From positions 62,001-126,000 of the forward strand of contig CAZERC010000002.1 of assembly GCA_964515395.1 (NCBI GenBank): 64,000 nucleotides of DNA. The letters are read 5' to 3'. Under the pieces are notes generated by a model. It ran no database searches, was not told where the DNA came from, and saw nothing but the letters and a program-made list of their open reading frames with translations. Of this stretch, positions 42,252 through 50,298 are shown piece by piece. Position numbers and translations under genes: made by a program. Position 1 is the stretch's first letter. Every line of letters begins with the position of its first letter. This DNA is from UBA1876 sp964515395 (GTDB lineage: Bacteria; Synergistota; Synergistia; Synergistales; Thermovirgaceae).

Positions 42252-42872
42252 ATGACGATACTTGCCGCGGGCGGACCGGTCATTTGGGGGATTCTGGGCC
42301 TTTCCGTCCTTGCAGCTGCAATTGTCCTGGAGAGATTGTGGTTTTACCGGTCCGCATCCACTGACGCAGAAGAGCTTGAGCTTGCCCTCGGAGAACATCT
42401 TTACCGCGGCGAGAAAGAAGAAGCGATAGATCTGGTAAACAGAGAGGAAAGCTCCCTTCACAGGGTTTTCAGGGTGGCCATCATGCACTGGGGAGCTGAC
42501 TCGGAAGCGCTGAAAAGTCTTGCGGAACAGGAAGTACGTCGGGAACTCTTCCGGTGGGAGCGCGGACTCGGCTTTCTAGCGGTCATTGCAAGGGTGGCCC
42601 CGCTTCTGGGGCTTCTCGGGACAATCCTCGGGATGATCGATGTCTTCATGAATCTTCCAACCATGAGTGGAGCAAACATGCATGTCATGGCAGAAGGTAT
42701 ATGGAAAGCGCTGCTGACCACAGTGGCTGGACTGACCCTGGCGGTTCCGGTCATTCTTTGTCACGCATACCTCATGAGCAGGGTCGAAAGGAATGAGGAG
42801 GCCTTGTGGCGAGGTGTCGACTTTCTCCTCAGGGAAAAAATGCTTCGAAGCGACAGGACTGCTCAGTCATGA
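42252..42872 (+). CDS. exbB: MotA/TolQ/ExbB proton channel family protein
   Basis: Inner-membrane proton channel subunit energising TonB; 206 residues. Three membrane segments are visible: VIWGILGLSVLAAAIVLERLW near the N-terminus, AVIARVAPLLGLLGTILGMIDVF and the last, LLTTVAGLTLAVPVILCHAYL. The family motif GLLGTILGMI and the TM3 Thr-rich face are present. GGGGGG lies upstream of the ATG. Its stop overlaps the start of the binding protein (ATGA). First gene of an exbB - binding protein - exbD - tonB operon. Confidence 0.93.
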   Translation: MTILAAGGPVIWGILGLSVLAAAIVLERLWFYRSASTDAEELELALGEHLYRGEKEEAIDLVNREESSLHRVFRVAIMHWGADSEALKSLAEQEVRRELFRWERGLGFLAVIARVAPLLGLLGTILGMIDVFMNLPTMSGANMHVMAEGIWKALLTTVAGLTLAVPVILCHAYLMSRVERNEEALWRGVDFLLREKMLRSDRTAQS

Positions 42873-43783
42873 AAAGGGCCGTTTCGAGCCGTTTTTTTCT
42901 GTCGGCCGTTATTGCGGCGATCTTTTTCTCAATTTCCGTTTCGCCTGTTACCGGACAAGAAGCACGAACCCGCAGAATCGTTTCCCTGGCACCAAGCGTC
43001 ACGGAGTCACTTTTTGCCTTGGGTTTCGGGGAGGAAGTCGTCGGTGTCACCGATTACGATTTGTATCCGAAAGACGTCGTGGCTCTTCCGAAGGTCGGAG
43101 GGTACTATGACCCCTCACTCGAAAAGATACTTTCCCTTGAACCGGACCTGGTGATAGGAATAAAAACCTTTCATTCCGGGCTTCTTGACCGGCTTGAAGA
43201 CCTGGGAATCCAGGTTCTTTCTCTGGTAGTCCACAGGCGCTTCAACGACATCAGACTTGCCATGGACCGTCTTGCCGAAGAACTCGGGCAACCGCAGGCT
43301 GCTGAAGAGGCCTGGCAGAACATCCTGAATGAACTGGCCCAGGTGCGAAAGAAAGCAAGACGCCTTTTCGGAGAAAATCCCCCTTCCGTGATGGTCGTCG
43401 TGTGGCATGACCCGCTGACGATTGCCGGAGGTTACAATTACATTGACGATATTCTGGACAGGATTGGTCTTCCCAATGCCGCAGGCGACATCCGGTACAC
43501 CTTTCCCGTAATCGACCGTGAAGGTCTTGTTGTCCGTAATCCCTCCGTATTGATCGTAGCAGCCGCTTCCACAGGCATGAGCTTTTCCGAAAAGGATCTC
43601 AGGTCGGTCTTGAGCGGGCTTCCCATCGAGGCGGTGACGGAGGACCGCATCGTCACCGTCTCGGCGGATTCCCTGTTTCATCCGGGACCACGGGCGGCGA
43701 TAGCCGCGGAAGAGCTGGTCGACGCGGTGGCACAGGTAACTGGAGGTGACACGTGCAGCAATGAGGAGAAGATATTCGACTGA
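42869..43783 (+). CDS. BtuF-like periplasmic metal-chelate/cobalamin binding protein
   Basis: Substrate-binding protein of the FecCD/BtuF class, 304 residues. A signal peptide (VSSRFFLSAVIAAIFFSISV) leads to RIVSLAPSVTESLFALGFGE, the canonical BtuF/FhuD start. Then come VGVTDYDLYPKDVVALPKVG and GGYYDPSLEKILSLEPDLVI, and a second-lobe segment VVWHDPLTIAGGYNYIDDIL. There is no lipobox Cys, so it is probably free in the periplasm. It is translated from an ATG overlapping the exbB stop and its end overlaps exbD. No ABC permease or ATPase is adjacent. The ligand could be cobalamin, a siderophore or heme. Confidence 0.88.
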   Translation: MKRAVSSRFFLSAVIAAIFFSISVSPVTGQEARTRRIVSLAPSVTESLFALGFGEEVVGVTDYDLYPKDVVALPKVGGYYDPSLEKILSLEPDLVIGIKTFHSGLLDRLEDLGIQVLSLVVHRRFNDIRLAMDRLAEELGQPQAAEEAWQNILNELAQVRKKARRLFGENPPSVMVVVWHDPLTIAGGYNYIDDILDRIGLPNAAGDIRYTFPVIDREGLVVRNPSVLIVAAASTGMSFSEKDLRSVLSGLPIEAVTEDRIVTVSADSLFHPGPRAAIAAEELVDAVAQVTGGDTCSNEEKIFD

Positions 43784-44141
43784 CGTCGAGCTGACTCCAC
43801 TGATAGATGTGCTTTTCATGCTTATCGTTTTTTTTGTCCTTACCACATCCTTTGCAACTTCGAGCATCCCTGTGGATCTGCCGACCGCCGGTGGTGAAGC
43901 CCTTCAAGGCAAGGTGCGTGTCATCACGGTGACGGAACAGGGCGAGATTTTTTACGAGGGGGATACGCGAACGCCGACGGGGGTGGCCGAAATCCTTGCC
44001 CGAGAGGACACTGAACAGGGAATCCTGATTCGGGCGGATCGTGAAGCTTCATACGGAGCCATCGTTGAGGTCCTGGATGCACTTGGAGAAGCGGGGCTGA
44101 AACATGTCGACCTTGCGGTGGAGGACATTTCAGTTCCGTGA
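43761..44141 (+). CDS. exbD: ExbD/TolR family biopolymer transport protein
   Basis: Small one-membrane-span partner of ExbB, about 126 residues. The proton-carrying Asp lies in VELTPLIDVLFMLIVFFVLT, the ExbD/TolR signature; the periplasmic domain ends AIVEVLDALGEAGLKHVDLA. Two starts are possible: ATG 43761 (GGAGG 14 nt upstream) or GTG 43746, which overlaps the SD. The gene overlaps the preceding binding-protein end by 23-38 nt and its stop overlaps the tonB GTG (GTGA). Confidence 0.93.
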   Translation: MRRRYSTDVELTPLIDVLFMLIVFFVLTTSFATSSIPVDLPTAGGEALQGKVRVITVTEQGEIFYEGDTRTPTGVAEILAREDTEQGILIRADREASYGAIVEVLDALGEAGLKHVDLAVEDISVP

Positions 44142-44956
44142 ACCGGCTGAAGGCTTTCCTTCTCTTGAGCCTCCTGCTCCATGTTGCCTTTTTGGCAATC
44201 ATGAGCCGGATGCCCCTGCGCGTCCCTCAAAGTGCCGGTAGCGAACCGGTAAGAGTCAGGCTTGTATCCAGGAACCAGGTTGACATTGGAGAAGAGGTAA
44301 AAAGAGAAAAAAAGGAACAGGACCAGCCGGCATCCCCCGTGGAAGTAAAAGTCAAAGATAAAGATGAAGATGAAGATGAAGCTGAAGCTGAAGCTGATAA
44401 CAAAAGGGAAATCACGGAGGAAGTGAAACACGATTCCGGCAAAGAGGTAAAAAAAACACAGAGAGAAACCAGCGACAGGAAGCGTGTTGAGAAAACCCTT
44501 GCCGAACCGCGGGTAGACGCATCAGAACCGCCGGTAAAACATGAAAAGGCCCGGGAAGGAATTGCAAAAGAAGAAAAGGAAGAAACGAAACCGTCCCGGG
44601 AAGGCATCGATCCGGTGACTGAAAGGGCCGACGCTTTGCTCAGCCCTGTGCCGGAGCATGTCGACGGCAGTTCAGAAAGAAAGGAAGAACCGGCTCCTCC
44701 GGTGATCACTGAAGAACTCATCCTTGAGAAAACATTGCCGGCGTATCCGCTTGTTGCACGAAGACGCGGAGAAGAGGGAAAAGTCCTTCTGCGGGTGAAC
44801 CTGTCGCAGTCCGGAGCGGTAAAGGATGTTACCGTGCAGGAATCCAGCGGTTTTGAACTTCTCGACAGGGCCGCGCTGAAAGCCGTAAGACGGTGGCGCT
44901 TCAGTCGGAAAGCGGCTCGAACGGTACTGGTACCCATCAATTTCAGATTGAAGTGA
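44138..44956 (+). CDS. tonB: TonB energy transducer
   Basis: Transfers proton-motive energy from ExbBD to outer-membrane receptors; 272 residues. There is an N-terminal membrane anchor AFLLLSLLLHVAFLAIM with the conserved Ser-x3-His type arrangement (SLLLH), a long Lys/Glu-rich periplasmic spacer (about residues 45-190) in place of the usual Pro-rich one, and the C-terminal TonB domain with LPAYPLVARRRGEEGKVLLR, VQESSGFELLDRAALKAVR and RWRFS. It starts at a GTG overlapping exbD. The spacer contains an Asp-Glu/Ala-Glu repeat encoded by tandem hexanucleotides. No TonB-dependent receptor is in the window. Confidence 0.92.
   Translation: MNRLKAFLLLSLLLHVAFLAIMSRMPLRVPQSAGSEPVRVRLVSRNQVDIGEEVKREKKEQDQPASPVEVKVKDKDEDEDEAEAEADNKREITEEVKHDSGKEVKKTQRETSDRKRVEKTLAEPRVDASEPPVKHEKAREGIAKEEKEETKPSREGIDPVTERADALLSPVPEHVDGSSERKEEPAPPVITEELILEKTLPAYPLVARRRGEEGKVLLRVNLSQSGAVKDVTVQESSGFELLDRAALKAVRRWRFSRKAARTVLVPINFRLK
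44363..44398 (+). repeat. Tandem hexanucleotide repeat in tonB spacer
   Basis: Three copies of GATGAA (44363-44380) followed by GCTGAA, GCTGAA and GCTGAT (44381-44398). Being a multiple of three it changes spacer length without changing frame. Confidence 0.8.
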
Positions 44957-45239
44957 AGGGTCAGGCTCCGAACGGGTTTTGCCTTTGTCGCGACCATGAA
45001 CCTGGGGACAGGTCCGGCGGTTTTTGGATACAAGGCGTGTACAATAAGTACAAACATGACTTCAGGCTGATCTTTCAAAAGAAATACTTGAAATGTGCGA
45101 TGGATTTCGGGCAAGAACGATAAAGCGGTGCTCGCCTGGACGCCGCGAAAGCAGGATGGAGGAAACAAGGGATTCTCCCCGGGAGTCATGTAATTAGAGC
45201 TCTATAGAGACCTTTTCTTCGCCAACGGGAGTGATACCT

Positions 45240-46055
45240 ATGAGCGTTCTGAAACCCGGCGATCTCGTGTTCATCTGGTCACCGGAAAAGGGAGATTCCT
45301 TTCTCATTCAACTGGAGGATGGTTCAAAACAGGATACCCGTCTCGGCGTCATCAAGCATGATGACATTCTCGGGAAGTCCCTCGGAGAGAGTGTCGCGAC
45401 CCATCTCGGACGGGAGTTCTGCCTTTTGTATCCGACGGTTCACGAATTCAGCCGGCGAGTCAAACGAAAAACACAAATCATGTTTCCGAAGGATATCGGC
45501 TTTGTCCTCCTTGCGCTGAATATCGGTCCAGGTTCCCGCGTAATTGAATGCGGGACAGGATCCGGAAGCCTGACGTCTGTACTCGCTCATTTCGTCGGCG
45601 ATGGAGGGAAGGTCATATCGTATGAGCGACGGCCGGAATTTTCGAAACTGGCGGAGCGGAACTGCAGGAAATGGGGTGTCGCGGATCGTGTTGAGTTCAA
45701 GGTCAAGGATATCAGTGAAGGTTTCGACGAACAGGAAGTAGATGCCCTTTTTCTCGATGTGCCGAATCCGTGGGATTATTTCGGCCATGCCCGGCATGCC
45801 CTGGCTGGAGGGCACCGTATCGGTATTCTTGTCCCGACAACCAACCAGGTCGTTCAGGTCCTGGACGGTCTCGAGGAGTGGAATTTCGTCGATCTCCAGA
45901 TTGTGGAGATCCTCCTGAGACCTTACAAGACAAATAGCCGTAGATTGAGACCTGAAGATACAATGATAGGGCATACGGGGTTTCTGGTTTTTGGCGCCAA
46001 GATGCAGAGGGCCGAGACGGAAGGTGGATTTGTTGAACCTGGTGAAAGGAAATGA
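45240..46055 (+). CDS. trmI: tRNA (adenine-N1)-methyltransferase, TrmI family
   Basis: SAM-dependent methyltransferase of 271 residues, similar to the enzymes making m1A58 in tRNA. The small N-terminal domain has LKPGDLVFIWSPEKGDSF and LGESVATHLGREF. The Rossmann core has IMFPKDIGFVLLALNIGPGS, the SAM motif VIECGTGSGSLTSVLAHFVG, YERRPEF and the substrate motif FLDVPNPWDY. The ATG at 45240 has GGGAG 8 nt upstream. It begins a run with queH downstream. The 283-bp upstream gap (44957-45239) has no recognised gene; it includes a palindrome CTCTATAGAG (45200-45209). Confidence 0.92.
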   Translation: MSVLKPGDLVFIWSPEKGDSFLIQLEDGSKQDTRLGVIKHDDILGKSLGESVATHLGREFCLLYPTVHEFSRRVKRKTQIMFPKDIGFVLLALNIGPGSRVIECGTGSGSLTSVLAHFVGDGGKVISYERRPEFSKLAERNCRKWGVADRVEFKVKDISEGFDEQEVDALFLDVPNPWDYFGHARHALAGGHRIGILVPTTNQVVQVLDGLEEWNFVDLQIVEILLRPYKTNSRRLRPEDTMIGHTGFLVFGAKMQRAETEGGFVEPGERK

Positions 46056-46070
46056 TGACAGGAGCGAATG

Positions 46071-46640
46071 ATGTCGAAAATGCCTGCACGCAGGGTCATG
46101 CTTCACGTTTGCTGTGCTCCTGATGCCACAGTACCGTGGCCCGCTCTCGTTGACGAAGGTTATGAAACGGCCGGTTTCTTTTACGGATCCAACGTACATC
46201 CCCTTGAGGAATACATGAAGCGGCGTGATGCCGTCAGATACGTTGCCAAAATATATGGTCAAAGGCTTTTCGAAACCCCTTACCGGCCATCGGCCTGGGT
46301 GCACGACATTGCCTTTCGCTGTCGTGGAAATGCCCTGACCTGGTCTGAAGGAGGTTTTCGTTGCGCGCTCTGCTACCGGAATCAATTTGAGTCCGCCGCC
46401 GCCTGCGCCATTGCGTGGGGCTATGATTCCCTTTGCACGACTCTTTCCATCAGCCCCCACAAGGACCCGTCGCTCATCAACGGTATTGGCAAGGCTGTTG
46501 CCCAAAGGTTTGGCTTGAGGTGGATCGAAAGGATATGGAGGCGTCGGGGCGGGTTCAAACGTTCCGTTCTGAAAAGCAGGGAACTTTTTTTGTACCGACA
46601 GAATTATTGTGGGTGTGTTTTCAGCATAAGAGGTGAATGA
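46071..46640 (+). CDS. queH: Epoxyqueuosine reductase QueH
   Basis: Non-cobalamin reductase completing queuosine synthesis in tRNA; about 189 residues. The QueH Cys signature is complete: RVMLHVCCAPDATV, SNVHPLEEYMKRRDA, GGFRCALCYRNQFE, TTLSISPHKDP and the C-terminal YRQNYCGCVFS. These Cys bind a 4Fe-4S cluster and an extra iron in the characterised enzyme. The alternative ATG at 46068 is directly adjacent; GGAG lies 4-6 nt upstream. It is placed 15 nt after the tRNA methyltransferase, making a small tRNA-modification operon. Confidence 0.95.
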   Translation: MSKMPARRVMLHVCCAPDATVPWPALVDEGYETAGFFYGSNVHPLEEYMKRRDAVRYVAKIYGQRLFETPYRPSAWVHDIAFRCRGNALTWSEGGFRCALCYRNQFESAAACAIAWGYDSLCTTLSISPHKDPSLINGIGKAVAQRFGLRWIERIWRRRGGFKRSVLKSRELFLYRQNYCGCVFSIRGE

Positions 46641-46641
46641 C

Positions 46642-47640
46642 ATGAAACAAAAAAAATTGGATGCAACACTCCCTTCGGGAAAACTCCCTCCGGACATCCT
46701 GCAAAAGGCGGTACTCGGCTTTTCCGGGACGATGAGGCGGGAAGTCCTGATCGGACCGGGGGTGGGAGAAGATGCCGCGGTCATCGAATGGAACAGTGAC
46801 AAATACCTGATTGTCACGTCTGACCCAATCGTGGGTGCCGTCAACAGGGCTGGGCGTTTGCTGGTTATCGTGAACGCCAACGACATTGCTTCAAAGGGCG
46901 GCGATCCGCTCTATTTGATCACTACCCTCATCTTCCCGGGCAACACAAGGAAAGAACGACTTGAAAGCATCATGGAGGAAATACACGAAGCCTGCCTTGA
47001 GATGGATGTCGCCCTCGTCGGAGGACATACGGAGGTCAATGATCGTTATGACTACCCGGTTCTTGCGGGGACGATGATTGGAGCCGGCGACATGGTCCTC
47101 AGGGCTGAAAACATCCGGCCCGGGAATGTCCTCATCGCCACGAAGCACATCGGGTTGGAGGGCATGTCGATATTGGCAAATGACAGGGCCGACCTCATGG
47201 AAAGGATACTCACAGCCGAGGAAATCGCCGAAGTGGCCCGTTGGACGGAATTGATCAGCGTTTTGCCGGAATCCCGGGTCTTGAGGAAATGGGCCAGGTT
47301 CATGCATGATCCCACAGAAGGCGGCCTCATCGGCGGGATCGCCGAGATTTTGCGATTGACGGACCTCGGTTTTGAGCTGGACGATGAAAGCCTTCCGATT
47401 CACCCATTCACGAAAAAATGTGCCCAAAGCCTGGGGTTTGACCCTCTTCATCTCATTTCTTCGGGAGTCCTCCTTGCAGTGGTAGCTCCGGAACATGCAA
47501 AGGATTCACTGGCCGCTCTGCACGAGGAGGGAATTGAAGCTCGAGAAGTCGGTGTCTTTACTCAGGGGAAGGGCAACGTGCCCCAGGATTCCACAGAAGT
47601 TCTGTGGAACCTTCTGGAACGGGAGCGCGGTCATGACTGA
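46642..47640 (+). CDS. AIR synthase-related (PurM/HypE-like) protein
   Basis: A 332-residue PurM-superfamily protein. It has the nucleotide-binding IGPGVGEDAAVIEW, VNANDIASKGGDPLYLITTL, VGGHTEV and HDPTEGGLIGGIAEIL motifs, a layout shared by HypE, ThiL, SelD and PurM. It lacks the C-terminal PRIC of HypE and the N-terminal Cys/Sec loop of SelD, so it is neither. ATG 46642 is chosen since GAGGTG ends 6 nt upstream, just after queH. Its stop overlaps the M24 peptidase start. The biochemical role of this subgroup is unassigned. Confidence 0.85.
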   Translation: MKQKKLDATLPSGKLPPDILQKAVLGFSGTMRREVLIGPGVGEDAAVIEWNSDKYLIVTSDPIVGAVNRAGRLLVIVNANDIASKGGDPLYLITTLIFPGNTRKERLESIMEEIHEACLEMDVALVGGHTEVNDRYDYPVLAGTMIGAGDMVLRAENIRPGNVLIATKHIGLEGMSILANDRADLMERILTAEEIAEVARWTELISVLPESRVLRKWARFMHDPTEGGLIGGIAEILRLTDLGFELDDESLPIHPFTKKCAQSLGFDPLHLISSGVLLAVVAPEHAKDSLAALHEEGIEAREVGVFTQGKGNVPQDSTEVLWNLLERERGHD

Positions 47641-48739
47641 AAGAACGACCTTTTTGGAAAACCGGCTTGAAAAACTCAGAGAAAAAATGCAGGACCGTGG
47701 ATGTGACGGAATCCTCCTTTTTGTTGTCGAAGGTCTCGGGTGGCAGAACTGCTACTATTTTTCGGGTTTTCGGGGAAGCAGTGCGGCCCTGCTGATCACA
47801 GAAGGGGAGAAGCTTCTGGTGACCGATGACAGGTACAGGTTGCAGGCATCGGAACAATCCGATTTCGAAATCGTCATTCAGGGGAGGACGCCGCTTCTCA
47901 CCGTCATCAAGGAGCTCCTGGAGAAAAAAGGACTGAAGAGGATTGGAATTGACGGAGAGCGGCTCCCCGTATCGGTTTTCAGGAAGATAACCGGCCCCGC
48001 AAATCTTGAGGATGTGTCCGATCTTCTCTCGTCAATACGAAGAACCAAGGATGCTTGTGAACGAAAGGATATCATTCGTGCAGCGGACATCTCGTGCTCG
48101 GCGTTGCAGAAAGTCGCCGCCCAGGTAAAAGATCCGGTGGCGGAAAAGGACATTTCGGCGGCCCTCGAATATTTTATCAAGATGGCAGGAGCCGACGGCG
48201 GATGGCAGGATCACGAGTTCATAGTCGCTTCCGGATGGAGGAGTGCTCTTCCCCATGGGCGTGCGGGAGAACGAAAAATCCACCCCGGAGAATGGGCGAC
48301 CATTGATTTTGGGGCCCGCTTTTCAGGGTATGTGTGTGATGTGACAAGAAACCTGTTTTTCGACGAGGTCCCCGAAGAGTGGAAGAAAAGGCACGAAATG
48401 TTGCTGGAAGCCCAGTCCGCCGCCGCCTCGAAGGTATCACCGGGCGTGCCGGCAGCTGATGTAGACGCAGAGGCGCGAAAGGTCATCGAAAAAGCCGGAA
48501 ACGGCGATCATTTCATTCATGGTCTTGGCCATGGTATCGGACTCGATCTCCATGAATCGCCCCAGCTCTCTCCACGTTCCCGGGACATTCTCCAGGAAGG
48601 AGACGTCATTACCATCGAACCCGGGATATACATCGATGGTGAAGGCGGCATGCGTATTGAAGATGACTATATGGTGACTTCAAAAGGTGCGGAATGCCTG
48701 ACAGGGACGATTCCCAAAAACTTTCCGGTTGGCCGATGA
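47633..48739 (+). CDS. M24 family aminopeptidase P / Xaa-Pro dipeptidase
   Basis: Dinuclear-metal peptidase of 368 residues that cleaves X-Pro bonds. An N-terminal creatinase-like domain contains FSGFRGSSAALLITEGEKLLV-type strands (VTDDRYRLQA). The catalytic pita-bread domain has the metal ligands in IDFGARFSGYVCDVTRN (two Asp), HGLGHGIGLDLHESP (His), IEPGIYIDGEGGMRIEDDYM (two Glu). The ATG overlaps the previous stop. It helps release proline-containing peptides for amino-acid fermentation. Whether it is PepP or PepQ type is not resolved. Confidence 0.92.
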   Translation: MTERTTFLENRLEKLREKMQDRGCDGILLFVVEGLGWQNCYYFSGFRGSSAALLITEGEKLLVTDDRYRLQASEQSDFEIVIQGRTPLLTVIKELLEKKGLKRIGIDGERLPVSVFRKITGPANLEDVSDLLSSIRRTKDACERKDIIRAADISCSALQKVAAQVKDPVAEKDISAALEYFIKMAGADGGWQDHEFIVASGWRSALPHGRAGERKIHPGEWATIDFGARFSGYVCDVTRNLFFDEVPEEWKKRHEMLLEAQSAAASKVSPGVPAADVDAEARKVIEKAGNGDHFIHGLGHGIGLDLHESPQLSPRSRDILQEGDVITIEPGIYIDGEGGMRIEDDYMVTSKGAECLTGTIPKNFPVGR

Positions 48740-48775
48740 TGGCTGTTTGCGCCTTGTCACGGTTAGGCTGAAGCG

Positions 48776-48804
48776 TTGCCATATTTTTGAAAGCATTTTA
48801 TAAT
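48776..48804 (+). promoter_or_regulatory. Promoter of the rubredoxin gene
   Basis: TTGCCA (48776-48781) and a perfect TATAAT (48799-48804) with 17-nt spacing, about 48 bp before the rubredoxin ATG. Confidence 0.75.
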
Positions 48805-48851
48805 GTCCAATAATGGCATACAAGAATTTAACGGCCAAGGGGGGAATAACA

Positions 48852-49013
48852 ATGAAGAAGTACGTATGCACGGTTTGTGGGTATGTGTACGATCCAGCAA
48901 ATGGCGATCCCGATGGCGGAATAGAGCCTGGCACCGCTTTTGAAGACATTCCCGACAGCTGGGTTTGCCCTGTCTGCGGAGTTGGGAAAGACATGTTCGA
49001 ACCCGAAGAATAA
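48852..49013 (+). CDS. Rubredoxin
   Basis: Mononuclear iron electron carrier of 53 residues. Both Cys pairs of the Fe(Cys)4 site are present: YVCTVCGYVYDPANGDPDGG and WVCPVCGVGKDMF. The N-terminus MKKYVCTVCGY and the length are standard. ATG 48852 follows AAGGGGGG. It has its own promoter and terminator, so it is a monocistronic unit. In strict anaerobes rubredoxin typically passes electrons to rubrerythrin or flavodiiron oxygen-scavenging proteins; none is in the window. Confidence 0.97.
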   Translation: MKKYVCTVCGYVYDPANGDPDGGIEPGTAFEDIPDSWVCPVCGVGKDMFEPEE

Positions 49014-49044
49014 GCTCCACCATTTCCGTTTTGTTGGACAGATC

Positions 49045-49077
49045 AGCGGAGGTGACCTTCACCTCCGCTTTTTTTGT
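49045..49077 (+). terminator. Rho-independent terminator after rubredoxin
   Basis: AGCGGAGGTGA (49045-49055) pairs with TCACCTCCGCT (49059-49069), 3-nt loop, then a run of Ts. Confidence 0.9.
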
Positions 49078-49143
49078 CCTTTTTTCTGCATTGTCAGGAC
49101 ATGAAAGAATATGCGTCCCGGCTACACGTCCCGGCCAAAACCC

Positions 49144-49171
49144 TTGACAAGCAATACGAGCAGAATATAAT
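49144..49171 (+). promoter_or_regulatory. Promoter of carAB
   Basis: Consensus TTGACA (49144-49149) and TATAAT (49166-49171) with 16-nt spacing, about 75 bp upstream of the carA start. The short leader shows no obvious attenuator. Confidence 0.8.
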
Positions 49172-49245
49172 CATTCCGATTGACCGAAACTCCGGTTACA
49201 TTTTATCATTTAGATTTACAAAGGTTTTGTCCTGGAGGTGCTTTC

Positions 49246-50298
49246 GTGAAAGAGCGTGAAATGTTTCTGCAACTGGAAGACGGGACCTTGTGGCCGGGAG
49301 TGGGATGCGGTGGACCAGTCACAGGTGAAGTGGTCTTCGATACTGCTCCGTCGGGGTATCCCCAGGCTTTGACTGATCCCTCATTTGAAGGTCAGATCGT
49401 GGTGTTTGCCTTTCCGATGATCGGGACATACGGAGTGGATATGGGCGAACTTGAAAGTGAATACCCGAAGTCGCGAGGTGTTGTCGCCGCTTTTATGGAA
49501 AATGGGACAGCCGCCGGAGAACCCGTGAAACAGTGGCTCGCGCGCCATGACGTTGCATGGATTCAGGGAATCGATACCCGGAGTCTTGTAAGACACCTTC
49601 GCGACAGGGGTGCATTGAATGGAGCTATCCTGACGGAAGCCCGGGAAACGATTGACTGCGAAAACAACGAGCATCCCGCCCGGGTTGTGTCTGTCAAAGA
49701 GGTGATCGAAAGAAAAGATATCGGTCCCAGAATCGCTGTTTTGGATTACGGGGTGAAAAACGGGATTCTCAGAGAACTTGAGCGTCGGCATTGTCATATC
49801 ATCCGGTTTCCGCACAATGCAACGTGCGAAGACATTCTTTCATACGCTCCGGATGGTGTGGTGTTGGGAAACGGCCCCGGCGATCCCGCCTTTCTGAAAG
49901 AGGAAATCCGGACCGCCCGGCTTCTTGCGGAACATCTTCCGGTTGCCGGCATATGTCTTGGCATGCAGCTTTTGGCCCTGGCCTTCGGTGCCCGAACCGA
50001 AAAAATGCAATACGGGCACAGAGGAGGGAATCACGCAGTGATTCATCTTCCCTCGGGACAAGGCTGGGTGACGAGCCAAAATCACGGGTACGAAATTGTC
50101 GAGGAATCATTGACCGCTGCGGGATTCGAAGTCACGCACAAAAACCTCGGGGACGGAAGTGTGGAGGGAATTCGACATGTGAGACTCCCCCTTCAGGGCG
50201 TCCAGTATCATCCGGAAGGTTCTCCCGGGCCGCGGGATGGAAACGCCTTTTTTGATGAATTTGTGGAAACGGTAAGGAGAATGTCCCATGACCGCTGA
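49246..50298 (+). CDS. carA: Carbamoyl-phosphate synthase small (glutamine amidotransferase) subunit
   Basis: Hydrolyses glutamine and channels ammonia to CarB; 350 residues. The N-terminal CarA domain has GEVVFDTAPSGYPQALTDPS and the class I amidotransferase domain has the nucleophile Cys in VAGICLGMQLLALAFG, HRGGNHAV, and the His/Glu in VQYHPEGSPGP. The GTG at 49246 is preferred since GGAGG ends 7 nt upstream; an ATG five codons on is closer to the family start. Its last codons overlap the carB start by 11 nt. Feeds pyrimidine and arginine synthesis. Confidence 0.96.
   Translation: MKEREMFLQLEDGTLWPGVGCGGPVTGEVVFDTAPSGYPQALTDPSFEGQIVVFAFPMIGTYGVDMGELESEYPKSRGVVAAFMENGTAAGEPVKQWLARHDVAWIQGIDTRSLVRHLRDRGALNGAILTEARETIDCENNEHPARVVSVKEVIERKDIGPRIAVLDYGVKNGILRELERRHCHIIRFPHNATCEDILSYAPDGVVLGNGPGDPAFLKEEIRTARLLAEHLPVAGICLGMQLLALAFGARTEKMQYGHRGGNHAVIHLPSGQGWVTSQNHGYEIVEESLTAAGFEVTHKNLGDGSVEGIRHVRLPLQGVQYHPEGSPGPRDGNAFFDEFVETVRRMSHDR

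Noticed and set aside
44957..45239. Possible structured RNA upstream of trmI
   Set aside because: The gap has short palindromes such as CTCTATAGAG but no match to a riboswitch, SRP RNA, RNase P or 6S core that I can recognise.
45324..46886. Minus-strand open frame of 520 codons opposite trmI and queH
   Set aside because: Antisense to well-recognised genes; no family motifs and no start signal.
46642..47640. selD (selenophosphate synthetase), expected with grdA and grdB
   Set aside because: The N-terminal Sec/Cys glycine-rich loop of SelD is absent; only general PurM-superfamily motifs are seen.
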